64,000 bases of DNA from DASQZT01 sp963728965 (lineage in GTDB: Bacteria; Acidobacteriota; Terriglobia; Bryobacterales; Bryobacteraceae). Of this stretch, positions 19,755 through 29,627 are shown piece by piece. The stretch spans positions 1-64,000 of the forward strand of contig CAVSMH010000006.1 in assembly GCA_963728965.1 (NCBI GenBank), in the 5' to 3' direction. Made by a program: the position numbers and the translations under genes. Below the pieces are notes generated by a model. That model was not told where the DNA came from and made no database searches. It was given only the letters and a program-made list of their open reading frames with translations. The stretch's first letter is position 1, and every line of letters begins with the position of its first letter.

Positions 19755-20310
19755 TCCACTTTTGACGGGTTGTCGCTACGGTAAGAAGTGCCGGTACCGG
19801 ATTAGTAACGGTAATTCGGCTTCCCAACTCCGATCCTCGGCCAGCCAGCCCCCTTTGACGGAGAGCGCGCGCACGTCTAGCCTGCCCCAAGTCCCGTTGT
19901 GTCGCGTTAAGGTTGGTTTCTCCACCGAATAGTCCCTGGCTCGTTCATCACCGCCCGCTAACCTGCCGTTTCCCTCTTCTTTGAAGGGCACGCCAGACCG
20001 CCGGATCGGCGGCCAGGGGCTGAACGCGACACCCGGCCACGTTGACGAAAGCACCATGGTAAGCGATCGAGCCATGCCGGAAGAGTCTCGCCAAGAGCGC
20101 TAGCGCATGGTTGGCAAGCGTCGGATTTACGAATGGCTCCTGTCGTTATCTCAGCGATTTTTCGCGTATGTTTGATTTGAGCAAGTCCAGCGTTTCCGCA
20201 TCTGGTTCAGCGCAGCCCCGAGTTATCCTTGATTACGCCGCTCTCTGCGTGAGGCACGTTTCCAACGCATTCTGCTAACCGATGGCGCGGAAGTTCGTCA
20301 CACCGGCCAT

Positions 20311-21399
20311 ATGCACGTGTTGTTCGACCCGCAGGGACGGCCGTTTCTCCTGGGTTCCCAGATGCGGTGGGAGCTGGAGCCGAATGCCTTCCTGGCAAAA
20401 TTGAGCATCGTCAATGGAAGGACCAACTCACCGAGAACGTGGCGCAGTTACGCATATCAGCTGGCCGACTGGTTGAGCTTCTGTGAGAAGGCTGGCCTTA
20501 AGTGGCGGCGCATCACGGAGCTGAATATCGCGACTTATCGGAATATCCTCGCATCGGAATCGAGCCTCCAAACGGGTCGGCCGCTCAAGCGGACCACGAT
20601 CAATCACAAATTGTCCGTGATCTGCGGCTTCTACCTGTTCGTGCATAAGAAAGGGTGGATCGATTCACTTCCGTTCGAACTGGAAGCCGCTCGAGTTCCT
20701 TACCGGACCTTCGGAGATCTCAAGCCGCGGGCCAAGCTGGATGCCGGCTTGGGCACGGGAAGCAGCCTGAGGTTGACAGAACCAAGGGAGGATCTGCAGA
20801 TTCCACCGCGCGAAGAGGTGCGGCGATTCATCAAGAGTTTTCGCTGTTGGCGAGATCGACTGATCGCGGAAGCCCTCTGGCTCACCGGCATGCGTTCCGC
20901 TGAAGTGTGTTCATTGCCTTTGAATGCGCTCCCCGACGACCCCCGCTCGATAGAGAAGGACACGGTGGCCATCAAGATCCTCGGCAAAGGACAGAAGTGG
21001 CGGGCAATCCTGTTTCCCGTACGCCTGCTGCGCTCAATTCACAGATACGTACATATGGAACGGCGGCACGCCAGCGGCTCCAAGAATCCTAGTACGGCGT
21101 TTGTGGGTCGCACGGGGGGACCGCTCAAAACGCCGGCTATCAATCGGGTGTTTTCGACGAACTGCAAACGAACAGGCTTGCACATCTGGCCCCACCTGCT
21201 CCGCCACGCCTACGCCGTCGAGCGGCTCGCGTATCTTCAGGACATCGGGGCGCCGAATCCGCTAAAGACGTTGCAGTTGGAACTGGGGCACGCCAGCATG
21301 GCAACCACCGAACGGTATCTCCACTTGACCGAGCGTATGAGGAGCGATCTGATCGCTGCGCACAATAGCTTTGTGGATCGGCTATTGGAAGAAGAATGA
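20311..21399 (+). CDS. tyrosine recombinase 1 (TnpA-like), first of a trio
   Basis: This is a site-specific tyrosine recombinase of 362 residues, close to Tn554 TnpA length. An N-terminal SAM-like DNA-binding part (RTWRSYAYQLADWLSFC) comes first. The catalytic domain has Arg in LTGMRSAEVCSLP, a Lys in the LGKGQKWR beta turn, HLLRHAYAVE (HxxR), LGHASMATTERYLHL with the late His and the catalytic Tyr. All catalytic residues appear present and the frame is intact. The next recombinase starts 3 bp after its stop. It begins a six-gene unit ending in a helicase, so it probably acts with the other two as one recombination machine. Confidence 0.9.
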   Translation: MHVLFDPQGRPFLLGSQMRWELEPNAFLAKLSIVNGRTNSPRTWRSYAYQLADWLSFCEKAGLKWRRITELNIATYRNILASESSLQTGRPLKRTTINHKLSVICGFYLFVHKKGWIDSLPFELEAARVPYRTFGDLKPRAKLDAGLGTGSSLRLTEPREDLQIPPREEVRRFIKSFRCWRDRLIAEALWLTGMRSAEVCSLPLNALPDDPRSIEKDTVAIKILGKGQKWRAILFPVRLLRSIHRYVHMERRHASGSKNPSTAFVGRTGGPLKTPAINRVFSTNCKRTGLHIWPHLLRHAYAVERLAYLQDIGAPNPLKTLQLELGHASMATTERYLHLTERMRSDLIAAHNSFVDRLLEEE

Positions 21400-21402
21400 T
21401 CT

Positions 21403-23047
21403 ATGCGAAAGGACGGCGCGGGACAGCGTTGGGGGCTAATAGAAGAAGAGTCACTCAAGAAGCATGATCTTGCCCGGCTTCGGACTGGGTCCGCACCTCT
21501 TGAGCAGATCTTCCAGCGGCCGGGCGAAAAACCGTTCACCATAAGGCTGAGATTTCTGTCGTCACGTCCTGAACTGGCCCGTGTGCTGGCAAACGTATTC
21601 TGGATTGTTTACCAAAATGGAAAGCGTCGAGCGACGCTGATCGCCGCCGCGCACAGCCTCCGGCTCTTCACTCGGTTTCTGGACCATCGCAAGAAGAGTC
21701 AGCGGGACGTGCAATCCGCGAGACAACTGGGGCCGGAGATGCTGAAGGAAATGGCGATCTGGCTTCTCGTCAAACGGCGGTTGAAAAGGAAGTCCGCGGC
21801 ATGCACACTCTCAATGTGCTGTTGGTTCCTGCGTCAGGCGAAACGGCTTTACCATGAGGAGTTCGATCCGGCCTTTTTCACTCCAGGCAACATATTCCCC
21901 GGCGCAGGCAACGAACGCCCAGCATCCAGAGCGTTGTCGCCGGCCACTTTTCGGAAGATTCTGGCTGCCGCGGCTGCGGATGTTGACCATATCCGGAAAA
22001 CCCACACGCCCGGCGACGTGCCCACGAGCGCTCCGCAGATCATACCGTTTATGATCCTGATCGCTGCCCGCACCGGCATCAACCCCGACGCCCTGTGGGA
22101 CCTTGGGCGAGATTGTCTTATCCCGCATGAGATTGATGAAGAGTGTTTCTACTGCGTCTGGGATAAGCCGCGGGCCGGCAGGCAACAGAAGCAGCTTCAT
22201 CGAGTCGATCGGCGCAAACAGATGGGGGTCGTGGAGTTGATCCAGTTCATGCGCCGGTACACAGAACCACTCGCACGGCAGGCAGGCCCACCGGCGAACA
22301 AGAAGCTGTTCCTTTATTTCAGCGAGAATACCCTACTCAAGAGCCGGCTCATCTCGCCATGTACGTCGCCACGGTTGTCATCGAGACGTCTGCGGGAATT
22401 CCGTGATCGACACCGGCTGCCACCTTTCGCCTTGTCCAACATTCGGCCATCTGCGGCCACCCTGCTTTACCTCCAAACAGGCGGCAATCTGGGCAAGGTT
22501 CGCCAATTTCTTCAGCACGCACACTTCTCCACGACCATAAAATACGTGCTCAACCATATCAGCGAGCAATTCAACGCCCGCGTGATTCAGAAGGCACAGG
22601 CGCGCATGGTTGAGCGCGTCACTGTCATTCCACTGAGGCGAGAGGTGGGAATCAAGCGATTGAACCTGCCGAACACACAGGCTGCGAAAATCCTCGATGG
22701 GCGCTTCGATACCGGCTGCGGCGCCTGTCGCGATCCCTACGATTCGCCACAGACAGGCGAAGAGAAGGGGCGCCCGTGCACGTCCTTTCATGCATGCTTT
22801 AGCTGCCCCAAATGGTCTCTGGTTTCTTGATGACCTACCCATGATCATTGCGACTCGTGACCGATTCTTGCGTCTGCGATCAGAGATGAAACCGGGAGAC
22901 TGGGATGCGGTCTATGGAAATAGCGTCCGGATCATCAACGACAACATCGTCGCCGCGTTCCGACCGGAGCAGATTGAGAGCGCGACGCAGCGGGCGAAGG
23001 AACTGGAAAACAGCGTCTTTATCGTGGCAAAGGGAGTGTTGGGATGA
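21403..23047 (+). pseudogene. tyrosine recombinase 2, Cys-rich C-terminus, one frameshift near 22810
   Basis: This is the middle recombinase, about 548 residues after joining the frames. Catalytic-domain marks are AARTGINPDALWDLG (Arg I), FALSNIRPSAATLLY (second Arg, with Ser where the usual His sits) and LQHAHFSTTIKYVLNH (His and Tyr). A Cys-rich tail follows: GCGACRDPYDSP, then GRPCTSFHACFSCP. The first frame stops at 22830. Changing one base near CCCCAAATGG continues the family-like tail (GLWFLDDLPMIIATRDR) to 23047. That stop overlaps the ATG of recombinase 3 in ATGA, which supports the joined reading. Confidence 0.8.
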
Positions 23048-24385
23048 TCCGTAAGGCCAGTCGGTCCGGCGCGAGGGCGAATGCACCACGGGTATCCGGC
23101 GATCGCGCCGAGAACCCCGACGTGTCCTTGGCCTCAAGATTCTGGGACGACGTATGGGATTTTTCGAATGAAGACGGGAATCCGGCCGTGGGCAGCCACG
23201 ATAAGCGGATATATTGGTCCTTCAAAATGCCGGGCGGCAGTCTGTCCACTGACGCTCGATTCCGGTCTCTTCTAACAGCATCAAAGCAAGTTATGTATGC
23301 CTTGCGCTGGCATCCTGTCGACGAGCCAGCTCATTCACCGGCAAGTCTGCGGAATCTATTCCGCGCTTTAAAACCCTTCATCGCTTACTCTGGCGAGTTG
23401 CTCCAATCCCGTCCTTCGGTTCAAGGACGTTTTGCCTCATCATTGCGAGGACTACATTCAGAAGCTGTTGTCTTCCAATGCCACTAGGTCCTGGAAATAC
23501 AAGCATGTGCAGATCTTGCAGAAAGTCTTTCAATACAGGGGAGTCACAGAGGACGGGTTGCTGATTGACCCATTGCAGGGCGAGTCGGCCGCCAAGATCG
23601 CTGGGAGGGAGCCTCGTTCGTTTGGGAGCAAAACTGAGATCATTCCCGAAGAGATCCTCGGGCCACTGGTGCGGGCTTCCCTTCAGTACGTGGAGCAATT
23701 TGCCGATTATCTGCTGGACGCGTCCGACGAGGTGGAGGCGATCCGGAACCGCATGGGCCCGGACCACTTTCTGTATTTCGGCACGCGGTGCGTGCGCCGG
23801 CACGCACCGGAGGCATATCCACTCGCTGGCACACGACTCGAAAAGGGTGTGCGGTCCCTTCGGCGGTTAAGCACGGAATTGTCCCATCTCCAAACCGCCT
23901 GCTTCGTGCTGATTGCATTCGCAACCGGCATGCGCCTCAGTGAGCTGCTCTCATTGCGAGAAGGCTGCTGTCAAACGGAACCCGTGCCAGGGCAGCCGGA
24001 CTTGGTGTGGCTGCACAGCCGGGTTTTCAAGATGCAAGGCGTGCCCGATGGTCGAAAGGCGAAGTGGTTGGGGGACCGGTTTGCGCAAAGGCCGTCCATG
24101 TCTTGGAACGACTGGGTCGGAAAGTGCGGCGACGAGCACGGGTTTCGTTTCTATGGTTGCCGATACCCTCTACGTATGGGCGCTACACCACCCGGGCTCC
24201 TTTGGCGCAGCCCACGATACTGCGGAGATTGACTCTCTACCTGGCCATGATCGGCCTGAAGGGCTCAAGCGGGCGGGCCTTTCACATTCACCCCCACATG
24301 TTCCGGCGCACGTTTGCAAGGTACGTCGCGAGGTACGATACGACAAACCTGCTCGCCCTGAAGGAACATTTCAAGCATATCTCCC

Positions 24386-25833
24386 GAGGGCGCCCCGGAG
24401 TTAGTTGGAAGTAAGTAGCGGCGGTCGGAAATCATCTTACGCTACCTTCTGCTTCGGCGCAACATCTTTTTCGACCTTCTCATCCAAAATCGCTTTGAGT
24501 GCCCAAAGGTCCTTGTATCCCATGATGCGCCGGAAGCTTTTCTCCGTTGCCAGGAATGAGCTTGCCACCCAGCGCTGCACCATCTTGCCGTCCTTCCAGC
24601 GGCTCACTCGATTGGTCCGCATGCGAACGCCGGCGTGCGCGCTCTCAATCACGTTGGTGGTAGCCAAGCAGCGGTGGAGTGAAGTCGGAACGTCGAGCCG
24701 GTTGATCGTGAAGCACTCCTCCAGTCCCTCCAGCAGGCTGGCTGCCGCGGCCGGGCACTCTCTTTCGAGCCATTCCGACAGCTTCCGGATTTTCGCCATT
24801 CCCTCCTTGTGCCCTAGTTTCCAGGCGGCCTTCAGCAGCGCTTTGACTTGCTCCTTCTGATCTTCCGCCACCCGATCCACCACGTTCCGCAGCTTATGTT
24901 GCCTGCAGCGCTGAATGTGATTCTGCGCCCCGAACACGGCCTTAATCGCTGTGCGCAGTGCCTTCGAACCGTCGATCACAAACAGCCGCTTGCGATTGGG
25001 ATCTACCCCTTGCGCCACCAAGCGCTCCAACAGATCCTTCACCGCCGCGGCATTTTCGGTCGCTCCCTCTTGAATCCCCAGCAGATATTTCCGACCCTCC
25101 ACATCCACGCCCACCGCGCCGATAATGCAGTGGTCGCCGAAGGCCATGCCGTCGATGTAGATGATCAGCAAGTCCATTTCGTCAAATCGCCTGGCGGTCA
25201 ACTCCTCGAGTTTCTTTTCCGCCGCGGTGATCGTCTCTCGGCTCACGCTGCTCTTGCCCACCCCGACCGTCTCCGCCATCGCCGGGATGACGTGCTCATA
25301 CTGACGCGTGCTCACGCCGCGCATCAGCAAGTCGAGCATGCGAGCCCCCATACCCGCCCGATCCTGCATCGCCACATAGGCCGGAACCGGAACCTCCTTG
25401 CCCTTGCCTTTGCCCTTTCGTCGAAGCCGCGGCTTGTTCACCGGCAGCTTCCGATCCCGCAGGTAGACAGTCCCGTTCTGAGTTCCATGCCACCCGATAT
25501 CCCCATTCCGCAGCTTGCCTTGACTCGGCTCGCCGGCCACCTGCTGCGCCGAGAGCTTCAGCACAGCCTCGATTGTGACCCGACCGGCCACGTCAATCAG
25601 CTCCTCAACAGCCATCCGGGATTGCTCGATCAGTTCCACCATCGGCAGCAGAAACTGGCCGTTGCGGCTCAGAAACTCGGTCAGTTGTCGTTCGTTCGCC
25701 TTTCCTGACGAAGCGATGGTGTGATAGTTTCGTTTCACGGCGGTTCTCCTTTCCAAAGGATTCAGCACCCCGATTCTATGCGAACCGGGGTTGAACCGCC
25801 GCTTCAACTTCCAACTAGACTCGGGCCGCCCTC
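24386..25833 (-). mobile_element. IS256-family insertion sequence with 8-bp target duplication
   Basis: The ends are GAGGGCGCCCCGGAGTTAG at the left and, on the other strand, GAGGGCGGCCCGAGTCTAG at the right, an imperfect inverted repeat that continues with GTTGGAAGT. TATCTCCC occurs at 24378-24385 and at 25834-25841, an exact 8-bp duplication. The element is 1448 bp and carries one transposase. Removing it with one duplicate restores the recombinase frame (FKHISLSMTDYYVG). Confidence 0.9.
24437..25738 (-). CDS. IS256-family (Mutator-like) transposase
   Basis: This is a DDE transposase of about 433 residues. I chose the GTG at 25738, 6-7 bases after AAAGGAGAACCG, a strong ribosome site; a longer frame opens at 25807. 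Family marks include DLLIIYIDGMAFGDH with the first D, RLFVIDGSKALRTAI with the second D, an IQRCRQHKLRNVVDR block (the C/D-x-x-H signature of the Mutator group) and TTNVIESAHAGVRMRTNRV with the late E. The frame is intact, so the element could be active. Confidence 0.92.
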   Translation of the reverse strand: MKRNYHTIASSGKANERQLTEFLSRNGQFLLPMVELIEQSRMAVEELIDVAGRVTIEAVLKLSAQQVAGEPSQGKLRNGDIGWHGTQNGTVYLRDRKLPVNKPRLRRKGKGKGKEVPVPAYVAMQDRAGMGARMLDLLMRGVSTRQYEHVIPAMAETVGVGKSSVSRETITAAEKKLEELTARRFDEMDLLIIYIDGMAFGDHCIIGAVGVDVEGRKYLLGIQEGATENAAAVKDLLERLVAQGVDPNRKRLFVIDGSKALRTAIKAVFGAQNHIQRCRQHKLRNVVDRVAEDQKEQVKALLKAAWKLGHKEGMAKIRKLSEWLERECPAAAASLLEGLEECFTINRLDVPTSLHRCLATTNVIESAHAGVRMRTNRVSRWKDGKMVQRWVASSFLATEKSFRRIMGYKDLWALKAILDEKVEKDVAPKQKVA

Positions 25834-26358
25834 TATCTCCCTCTCGATGACGGACTATTACGTCGGCAATGATTTGGAGCTGTGGATGCTGATGGAGGAG
25901 GAAACGGAAAGGGTCTCATTCGAGAGTTTCGACCAAGCGTTGTGCGCAGATCAACTGGCCGGCCCCGGCGGCGTTCGGCTGAGAAAAAAAGTAGACCAGG
26001 CGATCGCGGAAGGCCGCTTAGAGAAGGACTTTCGTGGCGAAGCCGGCGACCATCTACGAAAACAATTGATTCTGGACCTGGTGGAAGCTGGGCAGCGTAT
26101 CTACCCCTGTGCAGCGTCCAACTTCTGCTGGTTCCACACGGAATCCGCGCTTTGCACCGATGGGGATCAGCCAATTCTGAAGCACTGTAATCCGGGTGCG
26201 TGTTCCAACTCGGTTATCACGCTGGAACATAAGCCTCACTGGGAAAAAGTGAAACATGACTGTGAGGATCTGATGGGGCAGAAGCCACAAGCGGAGCCTT
26301 ACCAGAAAGCTCTGCGGGACATTCATGCAGTGAGCAGCGCGATTCTCCGGAGCCTGGG

Positions 26359-26868
26359 ATGAAAACGCCGGAAAAGAAGCTTGTCGGCTTACGTCGGTAT
26401 CACGTGAACCGCCCCGTCAAGACCCGATTGAAGCTGCTCGAAGCGCTGGACCGGATGGAGAGCGGGCACACCGTCGTGGTGCGCCCCGGATTTAATTGGA
26501 GCAAGACGGTACTGGCCCGGGAAGCGGACGTCAACATCAATACCGTTGTCCGGAAGTTGCCCGGCGGCGCGTGGGCATTTCCCGAAATCAATGAGCGTTT
26601 TGAGGAACTCAAGCAGAGACGCCAGCGTGTGGCTACCGGCCCCGACTCGAACCTGGAGAAAATTGCGGAGCTACGGAATGAGGTCGAAGGGCTCCGAAAC
26701 CAGAACCGGTTGCTCGCTCTCGAAATCAACCGCATGGGGCGGCAGGTTTTGGAGGAGAGGGAAAGAGCGGATCGTATGACGGCTTATGAGCGGCAGAACG
26801 CGTCGCTTCGCGAGGAGATCAGCCGCATTCCGCGGGCACTCTCTGCTGAAGGTGGTAGCCAGACATGA
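26359..26868 (+). CDS. coiled-coil DNA-binding-like protein in the recombinase unit
   Basis: This is a 169-residue basic protein. An N-terminal part (WSKTVLAREADVNINTVVRKLPG) looks like a short helix-turn-helix. It is followed by a long heptad-rich helix, with LRNEVEGLRNQNRLLALEI and EERERADRMTAYERQNA. Its ATG overlaps the stop of recombinase 3 and its own stop overlaps the next ATG, so it is coupled to both. It resembles the small accessory proteins (TnpC-like, DUF6262-like) that follow Tn554-type recombinases. A role as DNA-bound partner or architectural factor is inferred. Confidence 0.6.
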   Translation: MKTPEKKLVGLRRYHVNRPVKTRLKLLEALDRMESGHTVVVRPGFNWSKTVLAREADVNINTVVRKLPGGAWAFPEINERFEELKQRRQRVATGPDSNLEKIAELRNEVEGLRNQNRLLALEINRMGRQVLEERERADRMTAYERQNASLREEISRIPRALSAEGGSQT

Positions 26869-27299
26869 AGATCAATCGATTATCCGGCCGGGAGCGGGGT
26901 CAGGAGAATCTGGCAAAGGTTCGCAGCTATCTCGCCGGCCTCAAGGCGGCCAGTCAACCGCTGCCGCTTGAAGACGGCCGGCCAAACATCACCGCGATTG
27001 CCGAAGCCTGTGGCGTGCTCCGCAACGTCTTCTACACCAATGCTGGCGTGAAGCGACTCCTTGCCGAGTTTGCCGGCGTCTCAGTTGGGAGTGCGGAACC
27101 GACCGCAGGTCTCGCCCGCGCTGAACGGCAACTGGAGGTCAAAGACCGCCGCATCCTCCAGCTTGAGCAGCAACTGGCCAGCGTGAAAGCGGAGAACGAG
27201 GAACTGCGCAAGCGGCTGGCGGCAGGCGAGCAAAGGCTGACTCGCTACAAGGTGATCGAGGAAGAGGTCCTCAAAGTGGGTCGGCGGGTGATCCCGTGA
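26865..27299 (+). CDS. TnpC-like coiled-coil accessory protein
   Basis: This is a 144-residue protein, near the 125 residues of Tn554 TnpC. The N-terminal third has ITAIAEACGVLRNVFYTN, a probable helix-turn-helix. The rest is a leucine-rich coiled coil (RRILQLEQQLASVKAENEEL, then RLAAGEQRLTRYKVIEEE). It overlaps its neighbours by 4 bases at both ends (the helicase start lies inside GTGA). Together with the previous gene it gives two tandem DNA-binding/coiled-coil proteins, probably paralogues in function. The name TnpC-like rests on size, position and composition, not on a search. Confidence 0.6.
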   Translation: MKINRLSGRERGQENLAKVRSYLAGLKAASQPLPLEDGRPNITAIAEACGVLRNVFYTNAGVKRLLAEFAGVSVGSAEPTAGLARAERQLEVKDRRILQLEQQLASVKAENEELRKRLAAGEQRLTRYKVIEEEVLKVGRRVIP

Positions 27300-29431
27300 G
27301 AATCTCCGTGACGGTGACCATTTCGACGGTGTGTCCGGGCGCCAGCGGAGGGGCGATCTTTTCCGGACGCGATGACACGGGAGCGCCGCTGCGCTTTGTC
27401 GCCAACCGCGACCGCATCTTCCGTTCCCCTGTCGCAGGAGAAGTTTGGTCGATCGAAGGTGAGATCCAGCGCCATCCGACATACGGCGATCAGGTGCACG
27501 TGGAACAGGCCTCGCTCGTCCAACCAACGGGCAGGCTCATCATCGACTTCCTCTTAAAGAATCCGGCCTTTGACGGCCTTGGGATTGGGAAGGCCAAAGC
27601 CATCCGTTTGTGGACGAAGTTTGGGTCGGATCTCCACACCGTGCTAAGCCAGGGCAATGTCGACAGGCTTGCAGATGTGCTCTCCGTGGAAAGTGCGCAG
27701 AAGCTTGTGGAGGCATGGCGCGCGGTGGCCGAGGAGGCCAGCGTCGTTTCGTTTCTCGATGACCATGGCTTCGACATCCGCTTGGCAAATAGGGTTCGCA
27801 AGATCTGGCCCGAGGAGGCGCTTACCAAACTCCGGGAGAACCCATACCGGATGCTGGCCTTCGCGGACTGGGAGAAGGTGGACCGGATGTCGCGTTCCTT
27901 GGGTGTAGCTCTGGACGACCCGCGGCGGCAGGTCGCGGCGGTCGAAGCCTACCTATATCGCCGGCTCGAAGCCAAGCACACGCTGACGGTGCGTGAAATG
28001 CTCTTGGATGGACTGTGCGGCGCGATGGGGATGTGCAGCCTCGGCGTTGCGCGCGCGGCCGTGGACCGCGCACTGCGCGAGCACGCCATCGTCGATGCCG
28101 GGGATGGTTACCAGCCTCTCGGGGCCGCCGTAATGGAAAAGGCCATCGCGAACCGTCTCCGCGAGTTGCTCGCGGGCGTTCCCGGACCGGAACGAAATCT
28201 GTTTTCGATCAACCTACCGTCGATCATTGCCGGGGCGATAACCGAGTTTGAGAATAGTTCGCAGGTGCGCCTGAGCGCTGGCCAGCGGGCGGCTGTAGCG
28301 ATGGCACTCCATCAGCCGCTCAGCGTTCTCACCGGCGGAGCTGGGACCGGCAAAACATCGATACTCCAGGTGATCCACCGGATCGCGGAACAAGTCGGAG
28401 TGCCGGTTCTCCAGATGGCTCTCAGCGGGCGCGCTGCTCAACGCATGCGCGAGGCGACCGGACGCCCGGCATCAACCATAGCCGCCTTCCTGCGTGCGGC
28501 GGAGCAAGGAAGTGTCGATCCGGAAAGCGAGGCTCTGGTCGTCATTGATGAGTCCTCCATGCTGGACCTGCCGGTGATGTACAGCATTGTCCGGGCACTG
28601 CCGGTTCGCGCTCGTTTACTTCTGGTTGGCGACCCATATCAACTGCCGCCGATCGGCTTCGGTCTCGTGTTCCACGTCCTTGCTGACAGCCCGAACATTC
28701 CCAAAGTCGAGCTTGTTGAGGTCCATCGGCAGGCGCAATCGAGCGGCATCCCGCAGATCGCACGCGAGATCCGGCACGGTATTGTGCCGCCCCTGTCGGC
28801 GTTTGCCGGTTTGTGTGCCGGTGTCAGCTTTATCGAGGCCGGCGATGGCGATGTCATGGATCACATCCGCGGTGTCCTCACGGACTGGCGCGGATGTGAT
28901 GATGCGCAAGTCCTCGCCATGACCAAGCGAGGGGCAAGCGGGGTCAGGAGTATCAATGCGACCTTGCACGCGATGGCGTCCCCTACGAAACCGAAGCTGG
29001 AAGGATGGGGGTTCGCCGAGGGCGATCCCATCATTTATCTGGTGAACGATTACCAGAAAGAGCTTTGGAACGGCTCGTTGGGCAGAATCGAGTGCATCCT
29101 GAACTCGAACGGGAGACGCTTCCTGCTGTGCTGTCTCGATGGTGCGCGCAAGGAGATCCCCGAGGAGGATCTCCATCGCATCGACTTAGCCTATGCCATC
29201 ACGGTCCACAAAGCGCAGGGTAGCCAGTTCAAAAGGGTGATCGTGCCTATTGTCAGGAGCCGCTTGCTGGACCGCACTCTGATCTACACGGCGTTGACGC
29301 GCGGAATGGAACAGGTGGTTTTCATCGGGGACCGGGACGCATTCGACGCGGCCGTCACCGCGCCGCCGCATTCGCGCGAGCGGCAGTTCGGTTTCTCGCG
29401 AGGAACTCTCGTCGCCACCTCTTCTTCCTGA
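27296..29431 (+). CDS. RecD2-like SF1B DNA helicase at the end of the recombinase unit
   Basis: This is a 711-residue helicase starting at GTG inside the stop of the previous gene. An N-terminal OB-like part is followed by a helix-hairpin-helix-like stretch (GLGIGKAKAIRLWTKFG) as in RecD2. Walker A GGAGTGKTS lies near residues 347-355 and Walker B VVIDESSML near 421. LLLVGDPYQLPPIGFG (motif III-like), VHRQAQSSGIPQIARE and the C-terminal AITVHKAQGSQF with YTALTRGMEQVVFIGD are clear SF1B motifs. It would unwind DNA 5' to 3'. The frame is intact. Tyrosine-recombinase elements rarely carry a dedicated helicase, so its place here is notable. Confidence 0.88.
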   Translation: MRISVTVTISTVCPGASGGAIFSGRDDTGAPLRFVANRDRIFRSPVAGEVWSIEGEIQRHPTYGDQVHVEQASLVQPTGRLIIDFLLKNPAFDGLGIGKAKAIRLWTKFGSDLHTVLSQGNVDRLADVLSVESAQKLVEAWRAVAEEASVVSFLDDHGFDIRLANRVRKIWPEEALTKLRENPYRMLAFADWEKVDRMSRSLGVALDDPRRQVAAVEAYLYRRLEAKHTLTVREMLLDGLCGAMGMCSLGVARAAVDRALREHAIVDAGDGYQPLGAAVMEKAIANRLRELLAGVPGPERNLFSINLPSIIAGAITEFENSSQVRLSAGQRAAVAMALHQPLSVLTGGAGTGKTSILQVIHRIAEQVGVPVLQMALSGRAAQRMREATGRPASTIAAFLRAAEQGSVDPESEALVVIDESSMLDLPVMYSIVRALPVRARLLLVGDPYQLPPIGFGLVFHVLADSPNIPKVELVEVHRQAQSSGIPQIAREIRHGIVPPLSAFAGLCAGVSFIEAGDGDVMDHIRGVLTDWRGCDDAQVLAMTKRGASGVRSINATLHAMASPTKPKLEGWGFAEGDPIIYLVNDYQKELWNGSLGRIECILNSNGRRFLLCCLDGARKEIPEEDLHRIDLAYAITVHKAQGSQFKRVIVPIVRSRLLDRTLIYTALTRGMEQVVFIGDRDAFDAAVTAPPHSRERQFGFSRGTLVATSSS

Positions 29432-29627
29432 AACCAGTTTGGTGCCGTCCTTATGGTGACTGCCGGTGTCCGCAGCACGGGTCTGTTGGCGTTGACCGGC
29501 TTCGGGCGAGATTCACAACGCGTGGGCGACCTTCGGCAGGGTGACTGGCGCCAAAGAGGCAGAGCCAAATTTCCGGATGACCGATAATCTGCCCTTGGCT
29601 TACCTCCGATCTACACTATGCCGTTAC

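Larger units (their letters stand above)
23044..26362 (+). pseudogene. tyrosine recombinase 3 (TnpB-like), interrupted by IS256-family element and frameshifts
   Basis: After removing the IS, it would be about 620 residues, close to Tn554 TnpB. The start at 23044 overlaps gene 2. Frames change near 23395 and near 24070 (a run of five G). The catalytic region has FATGMRLSELLSL (Arg), a FHIHPHMFRRTFARY box (HxxR) and, only after the IS, SLSMTDYYVGNDLELW with the presumed nucleophilic Tyr. The tail is Cys-rich (PCAASNFCWFH, ALCTDGD, HCNPGACSNSV), suggesting a zinc-binding domain. The IS cuts between the HxxR box and the Tyr, so no active protein can be made. The stop overlaps the next ATG. Confidence 0.82.

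Noticed and set aside
19755..20310. Search for the left border of the recombinase element
   Set aside because: No inverted repeat matching 29432-29620 could be found by eye, so no border is claimed.
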